Below, piece by piece: positions 52,218 to 59,754 of a DNA stretch of 64,000 nucleotides. The notes beneath the pieces are model-generated. The model had not been told where the DNA came from, made no database searches, and saw only the letters and a program-made list of their open reading frames with translations. The translations under genes and the position numbers were made by a program. Source of the stretch: UBA5336 sp039818165 (lineage in GTDB: Bacteria > Pseudomonadota > Alphaproteobacteria > Caulobacterales > Hyphomonadaceae); the NCBI GenBank assembly GCA_039818165.1, contig JBCBUL010000014.1, forward strand, positions 6,870 through 70,869. The letters are read 5' to 3'. Each line of letters begins with the position of its first letter. The stretch's first letter is position 1.

Positions 52218-52963
52218 GCAAGGACGATTTCTTCATCGGTTGGGCTGACACGCCAGCCATAGACCGCCGCTTCTTTGTCCGCGCCGGGCTCGCCCTCATG
52301 GCAGGCACCGCGGCCACGGCAGGCACGGTCGCGGCGTTTCAAAAGCCAGCTGGCCCCGGTGACTGGGCGATGGGCGACATTCGGGAATGGCGGGGAATCG
52401 CCACCTCGGAGCCCTACGCCATGCTGCGCACGCTCGACCTGGACGGTACGCCGCGCACCGCGCTGCTCGGCTGTCAGGGCAAGTGCGGTGTGGCTGCACG
52501 GATCGGTGCATTGGCGGGCGAGCCGGTGATTGTGAAGGGCTCACTCATCCAGCGGGGCCGCCACGCCATGATCGCCGTTGTCGATGGCATGGACTGGATC
52601 GCCGAAGACCCGGCCGGCAGCATCGGCGATCTGGCGTTCCCGGCGCCTACACCTCTGACTCAAGTCTCATTGGAAGGCGAAATCCTGGACAGCAAATGCT
52701 GGTTCGGCGCCATGCGTCCCTCGGAAGGCAAGGTGCACAAGTCCTGCGCCAGCCTCTGCATACGCGGTGGCATCCCGCCTGCCTTCTACGTGAAGGATCG
52801 CGCGGATCAGGCCGCTCTCATGATCATGACCGATGCCGGTGCGGCCCATGGGCCAGACTTGCTGGAATTTGTGGCCGATCCGGTTTCCATCTCAGGAAAC
52901 GTGCAGCGCTTCGGAGACCTGCTCTTGCTCGACGCGCCCGTCAGCGCGATCTCACGAATTTAG
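52214..52963 (+). CDS. Exported cysteine-motif protein of redox operon (Tat-like leader)
   Basis: The 249-residue protein has an N-terminal twin-arginine-like leader (DRRFFVRAGLALMAGTAATAG). Two domains follow. The first has LLGCQGKCGVAARIGALAG near residue 90. The second has GEILDSKCWFGAMRPSEGKVHKSC followed by ASLCIRGGIPPAFYV; three cysteines and a histidine in that segment could bind a metal. I know this second pattern only from uncharacterised proteins near membrane redox genes. It overlaps the ferric-reductase-like gene by four bases. Role in the complex is unknown; a periplasmic redox or metal-handling partner is plausible. Confidence 0.75.
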   Translation: MSKDDFFIGWADTPAIDRRFFVRAGLALMAGTAATAGTVAAFQKPAGPGDWAMGDIREWRGIATSEPYAMLRTLDLDGTPRTALLGCQGKCGVAARIGALAGEPVIVKGSLIQRGRHAMIAVVDGMDWIAEDPAGSIGDLAFPAPTPLTQVSLEGEILDSKCWFGAMRPSEGKVHKSCASLCIRGGIPPAFYVKDRADQAALMIMTDAGAAHGPDLLEFVADPVSISGNVQRFGDLLLLDAPVSAISRI

Positions 52964-53625
52964 CGCCCGGCGACCCGCTGGGCCTCTCGGATTTCGCCGC
53001 GAAGCACCAGAATGTCGATATTGTCCGGGGCCGAGCCCCGCGCGGTCTCAATATCTGCCAACGCGTTATCAAACCGCTCCATCTCCATGAAGGCCCGGGC
53101 GCGCAGTGTCAGAGCTTGGGCGTCCAGCGGCATGGCGTCGACCGCGAAGTCCAGGTCCGTGACCGCTTCCTGCCAGCGCTCAGAGGCAATGAGAGCGGCC
53201 GCGCGGTCCTTGCGCAGGTCGGCATCATCGGGCGCCAGTTTCAGGGCATTGGTCAGCGTCAGGATCGCCGCTTCAGGCGCCCCTGCCAGCAACCAGGCAT
53301 TCCCGGCCTGGCCAAGATACGCCGTGCGGGCATCAAGACCGCCAGCATCGGGCGCGTTTGCCAGTTCTTCAAGCCGAGCGGCGCCTTCTTCAGGGTGCCC
53401 AAGCGCAATGAGTGCGACAGCTGCACAATGGCGCGCGCCCGGCCGCCCGCCATCGGACAACCAGGCCAGACCGTCCTCATAGGCGGTTTCCGGATCGGTC
53501 TCGACAAGGTCCAGACAATTGGCCAGCCGCTGGGCCTCTTCAGCCTGGACGGCCCGCCCCGCTTCGGTCAGGGGTGCGCCTTGCATCAGGGCAAGGGCAG
53601 AGATGATGACAGGCAGGCTGGACAC
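52960..53625 (-). CDS. TPR-repeat protein, probably exported
   Basis: This 221-residue protein consists of helical tetratricopeptide-like repeats: YLGQAGNAWLLAGAPEAAILTLTNALKLAPDDADLRKDRA, then ERWQEAVTDLDFAVDAMPLDAQAL, then ERFDNALADIETARGSAPDNIDILVLRG. The start is taken as GTG at 53625, preceded by GAGGGGG, giving a hydrophobic N-terminus (VSSLPVIISALALMQGAPL) like a signal sequence; the longer open frame would run into the divergent epimerase gene. Its 3' end overlaps the cysteine-protein gene by four bases in convergent orientation. It would act as a protein-interaction scaffold; partners are unknown. Confidence 0.75.
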   Translation of the reverse strand: MSSLPVIISALALMQGAPLTEAGRAVQAEEAQRLANCLDLVETDPETAYEDGLAWLSDGGRPGARHCAAVALIALGHPEEGAARLEELANAPDAGGLDARTAYLGQAGNAWLLAGAPEAAILTLTNALKLAPDDADLRKDRAAALIASERWQEAVTDLDFAVDAMPLDAQALTLRARAFMEMERFDNALADIETARGSAPDNIDILVLRGEIREAQRVAGR

Positions 53626-53691
53626 AGGCGGGACCCCCTCGGCATAGACTTGGCTGGCTTGAGCCCTAGAGGTGGACCGGATGGACCGCAA

Positions 53692-54528
53692 ATGACAGAT
53701 CCGCAACGCAGTCTCTACTGTTTTGGCCTCGGCTACTCTGCCCTGCAACTGGCCGCGCGTATGGGCGCTTCAGGCTGGCGTATTGGGGGGACAGTCCGCA
53801 GCGAAGGGAAGGCTGAGAGCCTAAGGATGCGGGGAATTGAAGCCGATACCTTCGATGCGGGAATGGCCCCACCGGACGAAAGCGACTGGCTTGTCTCCAT
53901 TCCACCGACGGACGCCGGATGCCCCGCCTTCGCGAAAGCGGGCGATTGGGCTGATACCGCTCGTTCCATCACCTACCTCTCCACAACAGGCGTCTACGGC
54001 GATCTTGGCGGGGCGTGGGCGTTTGAATGGAGCCCGCTCAATCCCCAGAGCACCCGGGCCGAGGCCCGTGTGTTGGCGGAATGCCAATGGGCGAGCACAA
54101 ACCGCCCCCTCGCTATCGTACGCTTGCCGGGGATTTACGGGCCCGGCCGGTCGCCACTGGACCGGGTGCGGTCCGGATCTGCACGGCGTATCGTGAAGCC
54201 GGGACAGGTCTTCAGCCGGGTCCATGTGGATGATATCGCAAGCGGCCTCGAAGCGATCTTGTTGACCGGCGCCCGTGGCGTGTTTCACCTGACCGATGAT
54301 GAACCGGCCCCGCCCCAGGACGTGATCGCCCACGCCGCGGCGCTTTTGGGCACAGCGCCACCACCGGAAATCGCCATCGAAGACGCCGACCTTTCGCCCA
54401 TGGCGGCCAGTTTCTACGCCGAGTGTAAGCGCGTCTCCAATGCCCGGGCGAAGTCCGCCCTCGGATGGCGCCCGGCCTACCCGACCTATCGCGAAGGGCT
54501 TGCCGCAATCGCGCACGCCGAAGCATGA
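53692..54528 (+). CDS. NAD-dependent epimerase/dehydratase-like protein (SDR)
   Basis: The 278-residue extended short-chain dehydrogenase begins SLYCFGLGYSALQLAARMGAS, a variant Rossmann loop (FGxGYSA in place of GxxGxxG). It has YLSTTGVYGDLGGAW, where the SDR motif Tyr-x3-Lys region is altered, RLPGIYGPGRSPLDRVRSG near residue 145, and FSRVHVDDIASGLEAIL near 175. This resembles the YeeZ-like subgroup of atypical NAD-dependent epimerases. The ATG directly follows the divergent TPR gene; a much longer frame covering 52387-54528 is an artefact crossing other genes. The stop overlaps the next gene by four bases. Confidence 0.85.
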   Translation: MTDPQRSLYCFGLGYSALQLAARMGASGWRIGGTVRSEGKAESLRMRGIEADTFDAGMAPPDESDWLVSIPPTDAGCPAFAKAGDWADTARSITYLSTTGVYGDLGGAWAFEWSPLNPQSTRAEARVLAECQWASTNRPLAIVRLPGIYGPGRSPLDRVRSGSARRIVKPGQVFSRVHVDDIASGLEAILLTGARGVFHLTDDEPAPPQDVIAHAAALLGTAPPPEIAIEDADLSPMAASFYAECKRVSNARAKSALGWRPAYPTYREGLAAIAHAEA

Positions 54529-55418
54529 TGCTCCGAGCGGCACTCGCCATAGCGCTGATCTGGCTTTTTGTCGCTCTCGTGGCAGGGCTCGTGATGCAAG
54601 CCGAGCTGTTTGCGCCGGGTCAGCAGGTCTATTTGTCTGGCGGCGAACCCGCGCCTCAATTGCACTTGGAGTTTTGGGCCATCGATAGCGTGGTGGCTGT
54701 TTCCGCCCTGCCTGTCACAGGACTTGGCGCGGTTGGATGCCTGCACCTTGCCAGCTTTCGTTCGAAGTCATCGCCCATCGCGATCAGCGAGCGCGTCGCC
54801 GCTGGCGCGCTTCTCCTGTTAGCCGCGATCTTCATCGCCTCCGCCCTGCTCATGCGCCAACGCGGTTTTGCCGTCGACTTATCTGCCGTTGGCATCGCAG
54901 CGGTTGGCGTTTCCGTCATCGCCGCGTCCCTCGCCTGTTTCCGTGACCAGCCGTCACGCCGGGCTGCCGCGCCCTGGCTTGTCTTTGCGCTTTTCCTGGC
55001 TGCGATCGCGGCCTATCTGCATCTCGTGCTGAACGAGGTTGGACCGGATCATGTTCTGCACGACACCTATTACACGGTGGCTGCATGGCACGCCGGCGGC
55101 GGCGCGCTGGCTCTTTTGATGCTGGGGCTCTGGTCAGCTGTAGCGCGGAAAGCCGGCAAAGAGATGTTGGGTTGGCTGAGTGTGGTCCTCGCCGGGGCGA
55201 TCACCCTGGCGTGGACCGTCATGATTATTCTTCAGGCGCAGCTCGGCCTCATGGGTATGCCCCGACTTTATGCCGATTATCCCGAAGCGTTTAGCGCTTT
55301 GCAGGCCCGGGCCGGGATGAGCGCCGCGATTGCGGTTTTCCTTTTCGCGGTTGCCCTTGTCCGCCTCGGCGTGGCGCGGACGCGGATTGTCGGCGAGGGC
55401 CCAGCGGACGCGTTTTAG
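54525..55418 (+). CDS. Short cytochrome c oxidase subunit I-like membrane protein
   Basis: This 297-residue protein has about seven hydrophobic helices. Its C-terminal part resembles the end of heme-copper oxidase subunit I: VLHDTYYTVAAWHAGGGALAL (residues 178-198) matches the LHDTYYVVAHFHY block, and MGMPRLYADYPEAFSAL (about 245-262) matches GMPRRYPDYPDAF. The AHFH heme/proton histidines are AAWH here, so only one His (189) remains. The N-terminal part, with VMQAELFAPGQQ, may correspond to helices I and II. With about half the usual length of CoxI, it must lack the binuclear centre and so cannot be an oxidase as such. The start overlaps the epimerase stop. Confidence 0.75.
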   Translation: MMLRAALAIALIWLFVALVAGLVMQAELFAPGQQVYLSGGEPAPQLHLEFWAIDSVVAVSALPVTGLGAVGCLHLASFRSKSSPIAISERVAAGALLLLAAIFIASALLMRQRGFAVDLSAVGIAAVGVSVIAASLACFRDQPSRRAAAPWLVFALFLAAIAAYLHLVLNEVGPDHVLHDTYYTVAAWHAGGGALALLMLGLWSAVARKAGKEMLGWLSVVLAGAITLAWTVMIILQAQLGLMGMPRLYADYPEAFSALQARAGMSAAIAVFLFAVALVRLGVARTRIVGEGPADAF

Positions 55419-56184
55419 GCTTGCCAGCGGCGATAAGCGCGTCGCGCTCCTGCAGCGTTAGCGGGCGCCACTTGCCCTCTGGCAATGTGCCGAGTTCCAG
55501 CGGTCCGATGCGCTCACGTTTCAAGTCGATGACTCGGATGCCGACAAGGTCGCACATACGACGGATCTGCCGGTTGCGCCCCTCGCGCAGAACAAAGCGC
55601 AGCGTCTGCTCGCCCAGCCGCTCCACCACCGCCCGCTTCAGGCGGCGTCCATCCAGGGTCAGGCCGTGGCGCAGCTTCTCCAGCGCTGTCTCGGCAATCG
55701 CCCCGCGCACGCGCACAATATACTCCTTATCCATGTCGGACTCCGGCCCGATGACGGCCTTGGCCACCACGCCATCCTCCGAGAGGATCAGCAGGCCATG
55801 GCTGTCCTGGTCCAGCCGCCCAACGGGCGCGAGCTTGTGCCTGCGCCCGGGAATGACGTCGCTCGCCCCGTGTAAAGCCTTGCGCGTCAGCAGACGCACG
55901 GCCGGGATCTGATCGTCCTCGGGAGTACCAGAAACGATGCCCTCGGGCTTGTTCAACACAACGGTCAGCTTGTTCGCGAGCGCTGTGTTTCCGCGCTCTG
56001 AAACAGTCAGGGTTTCACCCGGTGAAATCTTGTGTCCGGGCGAGTCCAGCTTCCGGCCATTGATCAGGACCAGCCCCGCCTCAATCAGCCCTTCGGCCTC
56101 GCGCCGCGAGCACACACCCTGTTGTGCGAGCCACTTGTTCACGCGTACGGGTTCGCCGCCGTCATAGGTATAATTTTTGGCCAT
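55291..56184 (-). CDS. RluF/RluB-type 23S rRNA pseudouridine synthase
   Basis: This enzyme isomerises a uridine in 23S rRNA. The 297-residue protein begins with an S4 RNA-binding domain (VRVNKWLAQQGVCSRREAEGLIEAGLVLINGRK). The catalytic domain has LNKPEGIVSGTPEDD, PVGRLDQDSHGLLILSEDG (catalytic Asp), MDKEYIVRV and REGRNRQIRRMCDLVGIRVIDLKRERIGPL. It ends in a very basic low-complexity tail of about 45 residues. The start at MAKNYTYDGGEP (56184) is chosen since homology begins there. RluF is the closest match from memory, but RluB is possible. The basic tail is antisense to the C-terminus of the convergent CoxI-like gene; the two overlap by 128 bp. Confidence 0.88.
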   Translation of the reverse strand: MAKNYTYDGGEPVRVNKWLAQQGVCSRREAEGLIEAGLVLINGRKLDSPGHKISPGETLTVSERGNTALANKLTVVLNKPEGIVSGTPEDDQIPAVRLLTRKALHGASDVIPGRRHKLAPVGRLDQDSHGLLILSEDGVVAKAVIGPESDMDKEYIVRVRGAIAETALEKLRHGLTLDGRRLKRAVVERLGEQTLRFVLREGRNRQIRRMCDLVGIRVIDLKRERIGPLELGTLPEGKWRPLTLQERDALIAAGKPKTRPLGPRRQSASAPRRGGQGQPRKGKPQSRRSSRPGPAKR

Positions 56185-56350
56185 GGCGCTCCCTAGCAGA
56201 AGCTGATCTAGGCGCGCCAGTGATCTTGGCGCTGGCGCCAGAGACTCGCGCAACACGCGAATTGATTTTGGGAGATGCGCCGCGCCGTGCTTGAACCCCG
56301 GTCTTGGTTAACACCAACGGCTAGAAAAGACCGTGAAGGAGATGGTGAGA

Positions 56351-57196
56351 ATGATCAAACAGCTCAAATGGATCGGTGCAGCAGGCAGCCTCCTGCTTGT
56401 GACCGCCTGCGCAACAACCCTGGAACCCGATGGCCGACTGGACACAGCGCGTGACCGCGTGGAAGCCGCAGCCGCTTACGGCACATCCAGCACAGCCTAT
56501 TCGCGCGCGGCAGGCTTCCTGGGCGACGCTGAAGCCGCCCTAGAATCTGGAGAAGCAAATACCTACGACAAGACCGTCGAACTCAGCGATGCCTATGCTC
56601 AGGTCGCCATTGCTGAAGGAGAGCTTGGTGAGGCCCGCGAGGCCGCCGATGGCCTTCGTTCAGACCTTGAGACCGCCTCCGGCGAAGCCATGCAGTGCAA
56701 GGCTGATCTGGCCGCCTGTCAGGCCGCGCCCCGCCCAACCGGGACAAGTATGAGCCAGACCCTGAACCTCCTGGCCGGCACCATGCGCTGCACCATGACC
56801 GACCGCGGCAGCGGAACCGTTGCACTGTCCTGCCCCGGCCTGGGCTTTGGCTTTGACCAATCCAAGCTCACCGTGGCGGGCGATGCACGGATGACAGCGC
56901 TGTCTCAGTTCCTCAGCACGTATGGCGGCGTTGCCGTTGAACTGGTCGGACATACCGACTCCACCGGTCCGGAAGTCTGGAACCAGTCCCTGTCAGAGCG
57001 CCGGGCTGCCGCAGCTTCCCGCTTCCTCCAAAATGAAGGCATTTCCGCCGGGCGGATCGCAACGTCTGGTGAGGGCGAAACCTCTCCCGTTGCCAGCAAT
57101 GACACCCGCGCGGGCCGGGCCCAGAACCGCCGCGTGGACGTCATCCTCAGAGGTGTCACCACAGCAGGCTCAATGGCCGCCGCCCGCGACATCTAG
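56351..57196 (+). CDS. OmpA-family outer membrane lipoprotein
   Basis: The 281-residue protein has a lipoprotein signal (GAAGSLLLVTACATTLEPD). A helical, alanine/glutamate-rich segment follows to about residue 125. The peptidoglycan-binding OmpA-C domain begins about 150: LSCPGLGFGFDQSKLTVAGDA, ELVGHTDSTGPEVWNQSLSERRA and RAGRAQNRRVDVILRG. Asp and Arg residues of the diaminopimelate pocket (HTDS, NRRVDV) are present. The start ATG at 56351 has GGAG nine bases upstream, better than the ATG or GTG further up. It probably links the outer membrane to peptidoglycan. A strong terminator follows the gene. Confidence 0.92.
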   Translation: MIKQLKWIGAAGSLLLVTACATTLEPDGRLDTARDRVEAAAAYGTSSTAYSRAAGFLGDAEAALESGEANTYDKTVELSDAYAQVAIAEGELGEAREAADGLRSDLETASGEAMQCKADLAACQAAPRPTGTSMSQTLNLLAGTMRCTMTDRGSGTVALSCPGLGFGFDQSKLTVAGDARMTALSQFLSTYGGVAVELVGHTDSTGPEVWNQSLSERRAAAASRFLQNEGISAGRIATSGEGETSPVASNDTRAGRAQNRRVDVILRGVTTAGSMAAARDI

Positions 57197-57232
57197 AAAA
57201 CGCGATAAACTTTATCTGGAACATCCAATGAG

Positions 57233-57265
57233 AAAGGGCGGCCTCATCAAAGGCCGCCCTTTTTT
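57233..57265 (+). terminator. Intrinsic terminator after OmpA-family gene
   Basis: A perfect 12-bp stem (57233-57244 with 57251-57262) with a 6-base loop ends in six T. It is a textbook rho-independent terminator 37 bases after the OmpA-family stop. It also lies just beyond the stop of the convergent desaturase gene. Confidence 0.93.
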
Positions 57266-57307
57266 AAATACAAACCAAATGTACGAGATGAGACCGGCGG
57301 ATCCCGC

Positions 57308-58198
57308 TTAGGCGAATTGTGGCGCGATCTTCAGGTTCTTCACCCAACCGATCTTTTCCATCACAAGAAGCGCCGTTCCGTTGTAATCAACAATCCGATT
57401 CCAGATGCCCTTGCGAGGGCGATGCAGCGCGCTTTGCGGTTCGTCATGGTGGTGATCATGGAAGGCTTCACCTCCGGTCAGCAGACCGATCAGGTGGTCA
57501 GCCCAGACAGGCGTCTTGAGGTGACCCAACACGTTGATGCCATAGGTCGTCGCGTGGAACTGCACCGCCCGGCCGATCACAAAACAGGCGTGCAGAATCG
57601 CGGTGAGGACAAGGGAGCCTCCGGCCGCCCAGACGATTGCATAAATGACCGCTGGCAACACAAAGTGCAAAACAAAGGACAGCCGCATATAGTTTCGGTC
57701 CATCCAGAGGATAATCGGCTGGGTTTTCAGCCACATCGGCATGGGCCGCGCCATGTCTTTGGCATCGCGGAACAGGATCCAGCCGACCCAGGCCCAGCGC
57801 TTTGACTCAAACGGGTTGTGCGGGTCGCCCGGCTTGTCGGAAAAGCGGTGGTGCTGGGAATGGTAGTTCACCCAGGCCTTCACCTCGCCCTGCATGGCGA
57901 TCATCAGATTGATCATGGTGAGCACCTGCCCCGGAGCGCGAAGCTCGCCAGCTCGATGCTGTATAATCCGGTGAAGCGGGCCGATGCCCATATTGCAGAC
58001 AAAGACGCTGGCCGCCACAACGGCGAGGCCGACCGGCAAGTACCACCAATGCAAGGACAGGCTTTCAAGGGCGAGGCCCAGGATCACTATCGTGATCAGC
58101 ACGGCAAGTCCCAATGCGGGATACAGGAACGCCGAAAACAGGCTGGAAAAATCGAATGTGTCCCAGGATTTGGGGATCGCTTTTGAACGGGGCGTCAT
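57308..58198 (-). CDS. Acyl-CoA/fatty acid desaturase (delta-9 type)
   Basis: This inner-membrane di-iron enzyme inserts a double bond into acyl chains. The 296-residue protein has four hydrophobic segments and the three histidine boxes: HRIIQH near residue 80, HSQHH near 115 and HDHHH near 252. WAWVGWILFRDAKDM and GIWNRIVDYNGTALL also fit the family. The start at MTPRSKAIPKSWDTFDF is chosen; GGAGAG lies eleven bases upstream. Downstream lies the OmpA terminator in convergent orientation. It probably sets membrane fluidity. Whether the substrate is acyl-CoA, acyl-ACP or phospholipid cannot be read from sequence. Confidence 0.88.
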   Translation of the reverse strand: MTPRSKAIPKSWDTFDFSSLFSAFLYPALGLAVLITIVILGLALESLSLHWWYLPVGLAVVAASVFVCNMGIGPLHRIIQHRAGELRAPGQVLTMINLMIAMQGEVKAWVNYHSQHHRFSDKPGDPHNPFESKRWAWVGWILFRDAKDMARPMPMWLKTQPIILWMDRNYMRLSFVLHFVLPAVIYAIVWAAGGSLVLTAILHACFVIGRAVQFHATTYGINVLGHLKTPVWADHLIGLLTGGEAFHDHHHDEPQSALHRPRKGIWNRIVDYNGTALLVMEKIGWVKNLKIAPQFA

Positions 58199-58416
58199 AG
58201 TCGTGGTTTTCTCTCCATCAAAGCAGCCCGTTCGCTGGGCCACTGTTGCCGCAGATGGTCAACTGCAAGCGTTGCGCAAGGTTTAACCGCCACGCACTTG
58301 CGCGCAAGCGAGACAATTCGCCATGACGCCCCCGCGCGATTGCATGGCGCGAATTTTTTACTTGCGCGGGCATTATCAGACATGTACAAAAACAGAACAT
58401 TCGTAGGGGTGCGGGG

Positions 58417-59610
58417 ATGGGCGCGGCAGAAAAAACACTATTTGAGCGCGTTCTCCAGACGATCTCGGATCGAGGTTTTACTTACGATCCGGACACCGGA
58501 CAGATCGGCGGTGTGAGATGCAAAGCAGAGGGTTGCGGCGCCATCGCCCTGCAATTGTCTGATGACGGTTCGCGCCTCACCTGTGACGCATGCGGGGACC
58601 GTTACGACGAGCCATTGAAATACTTGTTCAAGCAACCGGCTATCCGGCGAGGGCCCGCACAGGCGATGAGCGACGCCCACCAAACTGAAGCGATTGATGC
58701 CGACGGGCGCAGCGTGGCGCTTTCGGCTCAACATGACCGTGTCATCGAAAGCGATCCATCGGAAGCGTCCCGCGCCGTAATCCCCATTGGCAAGAGCCCA
58801 ACTCTCCATGCTGTCGGTGTTGAGGATAATCCTCGGTCAAATTCCATCGGCTCACACCAGCGCACGCACTTAGGCGAAAAGATCATCATCGCGCTCCTGG
58901 CGCTGGTTTTTCTCGGCGTGGGCCTGTTGGCGGCGGCCATGTCGGGCTTTGCGAATTTCCAGGCCTTCGCTGGCATGGTGGACGACCCGTTCCAGTCCAG
59001 AGTCTGGGGTTGGACCGGAATCATAGCCTGCGTGTGCAGTTTTGGCGGCTTCACATTCGCGTACTGGCATGGCGCCAGCCGGCGCTTTTGGGAAGCAGGG
59101 CGCGCGATGGTCATCGCCCTTGCCGGAGCAGCCACCAGCCTGGTGGGCACACAACTCTACATGCAGAGTGCAGTGGCCGGGCGTGAAAGCGCGGCGCAGG
59201 CCGCTGCGGCGCGGGCGAGTGTCCTGGAAGCCCAGATCGCGGACTGGCGTACCGAGCTCGATGGAATTGACCTAGACGTGCGCTCAATCGAAGGGCTGGA
59301 AGCCTATATTGCAGAGGTTGAAAGGGTCGGGCGTACCAATGAGCGCCCTTACCGCGCCGCCCTGGATGAGCTTGGCCAGGCGCGCCGGCGCGCAGACCTC
59401 CAGGCCCGAATTGTAACGGCCCGAGGCGATTTTGCCGAGCTCACGGTGCAAGCCACGGGTCAAGGTCAACCAGACGACACTGGCGCACTCCGGTCCTGGT
59501 TTATCGCCGGCATGCTGGAAGTGTTCTCTTCCCAGGGCACATCGATCGGGTTTGTCGCCCTGATGATCCTGGCCGGGCGACGACAGCCCCATCTGGCAGG
59601 AAGCCAATAG
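58417..59610 (+). CDS. Unclassified membrane protein with N-terminal zinc-ribbon
   Basis: I do not recognise this 397-residue protein. It begins with a possible zinc ribbon (VRCKAEGCG...LTCDACGDR, residues 34-66, four cysteines as C-x4-C and C-x2-C). A polar linker to about residue 150 follows, then at least three hydrophobic segments (IIIALLALVFLGVGLLAAAM, WGWTGIIACVCSFGGFTFAY, AMVIALAGAATSLVGTQLYM). A long charged helical segment comes next (ESAAQAAAARASVLEAQIADWR and onward, about 260-350), likely coiled coil, and a C-terminal hydrophobic end. The start ATG follows GGGGTGCGGGG. Neighbours do not inform function. A stem-loop separates it from the glycosyltransferase gene. Confidence 0.65.
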   Translation: MGAAEKTLFERVLQTISDRGFTYDPDTGQIGGVRCKAEGCGAIALQLSDDGSRLTCDACGDRYDEPLKYLFKQPAIRRGPAQAMSDAHQTEAIDADGRSVALSAQHDRVIESDPSEASRAVIPIGKSPTLHAVGVEDNPRSNSIGSHQRTHLGEKIIIALLALVFLGVGLLAAAMSGFANFQAFAGMVDDPFQSRVWGWTGIIACVCSFGGFTFAYWHGASRRFWEAGRAMVIALAGAATSLVGTQLYMQSAVAGRESAAQAAAARASVLEAQIADWRTELDGIDLDVRSIEGLEAYIAEVERVGRTNERPYRAALDELGQARRRADLQARIVTARGDFAELTVQATGQGQPDDTGALRSWFIAGMLEVFSSQGTSIGFVALMILAGRRQPHLAGSQ

Positions 59611-59648
59611 GCTTTTCTCGGTACAATCCGCCATCGCGGAGCCGTCTT

Positions 59649-59674
59649 CACGAAATTCTGGCTCGGAATTCGTG
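59649..59674. other. Stem-loop between zinc-ribbon gene and glycosyltransferase
   Basis: CACGAA(A)TTC pairs with GAATTCGTG, a 9-bp stem with one bulged A and a 7-base loop, 39 bases after the upstream stop. It could be a 3'-end hairpin; there is no T-run. Confidence 0.35.
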
Positions 59675-59754
59675 TGAGGGGCTAATTTGGTTGCGCTCTT
59701 GCATGGGCGTGACCGAGTTGCCTGCGAGGGCAGACGGATAGCGAGGCCGCCCCG

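Noticed and set aside
52387..54528. Apparent 713-residue plus-strand coding region
   Set aside because: It crosses the cysteine-protein gene and the opposing TPR gene, with arginine-rich sequence unlike any family. Only the last 278 codons from ATG 53692 match an epimerase.
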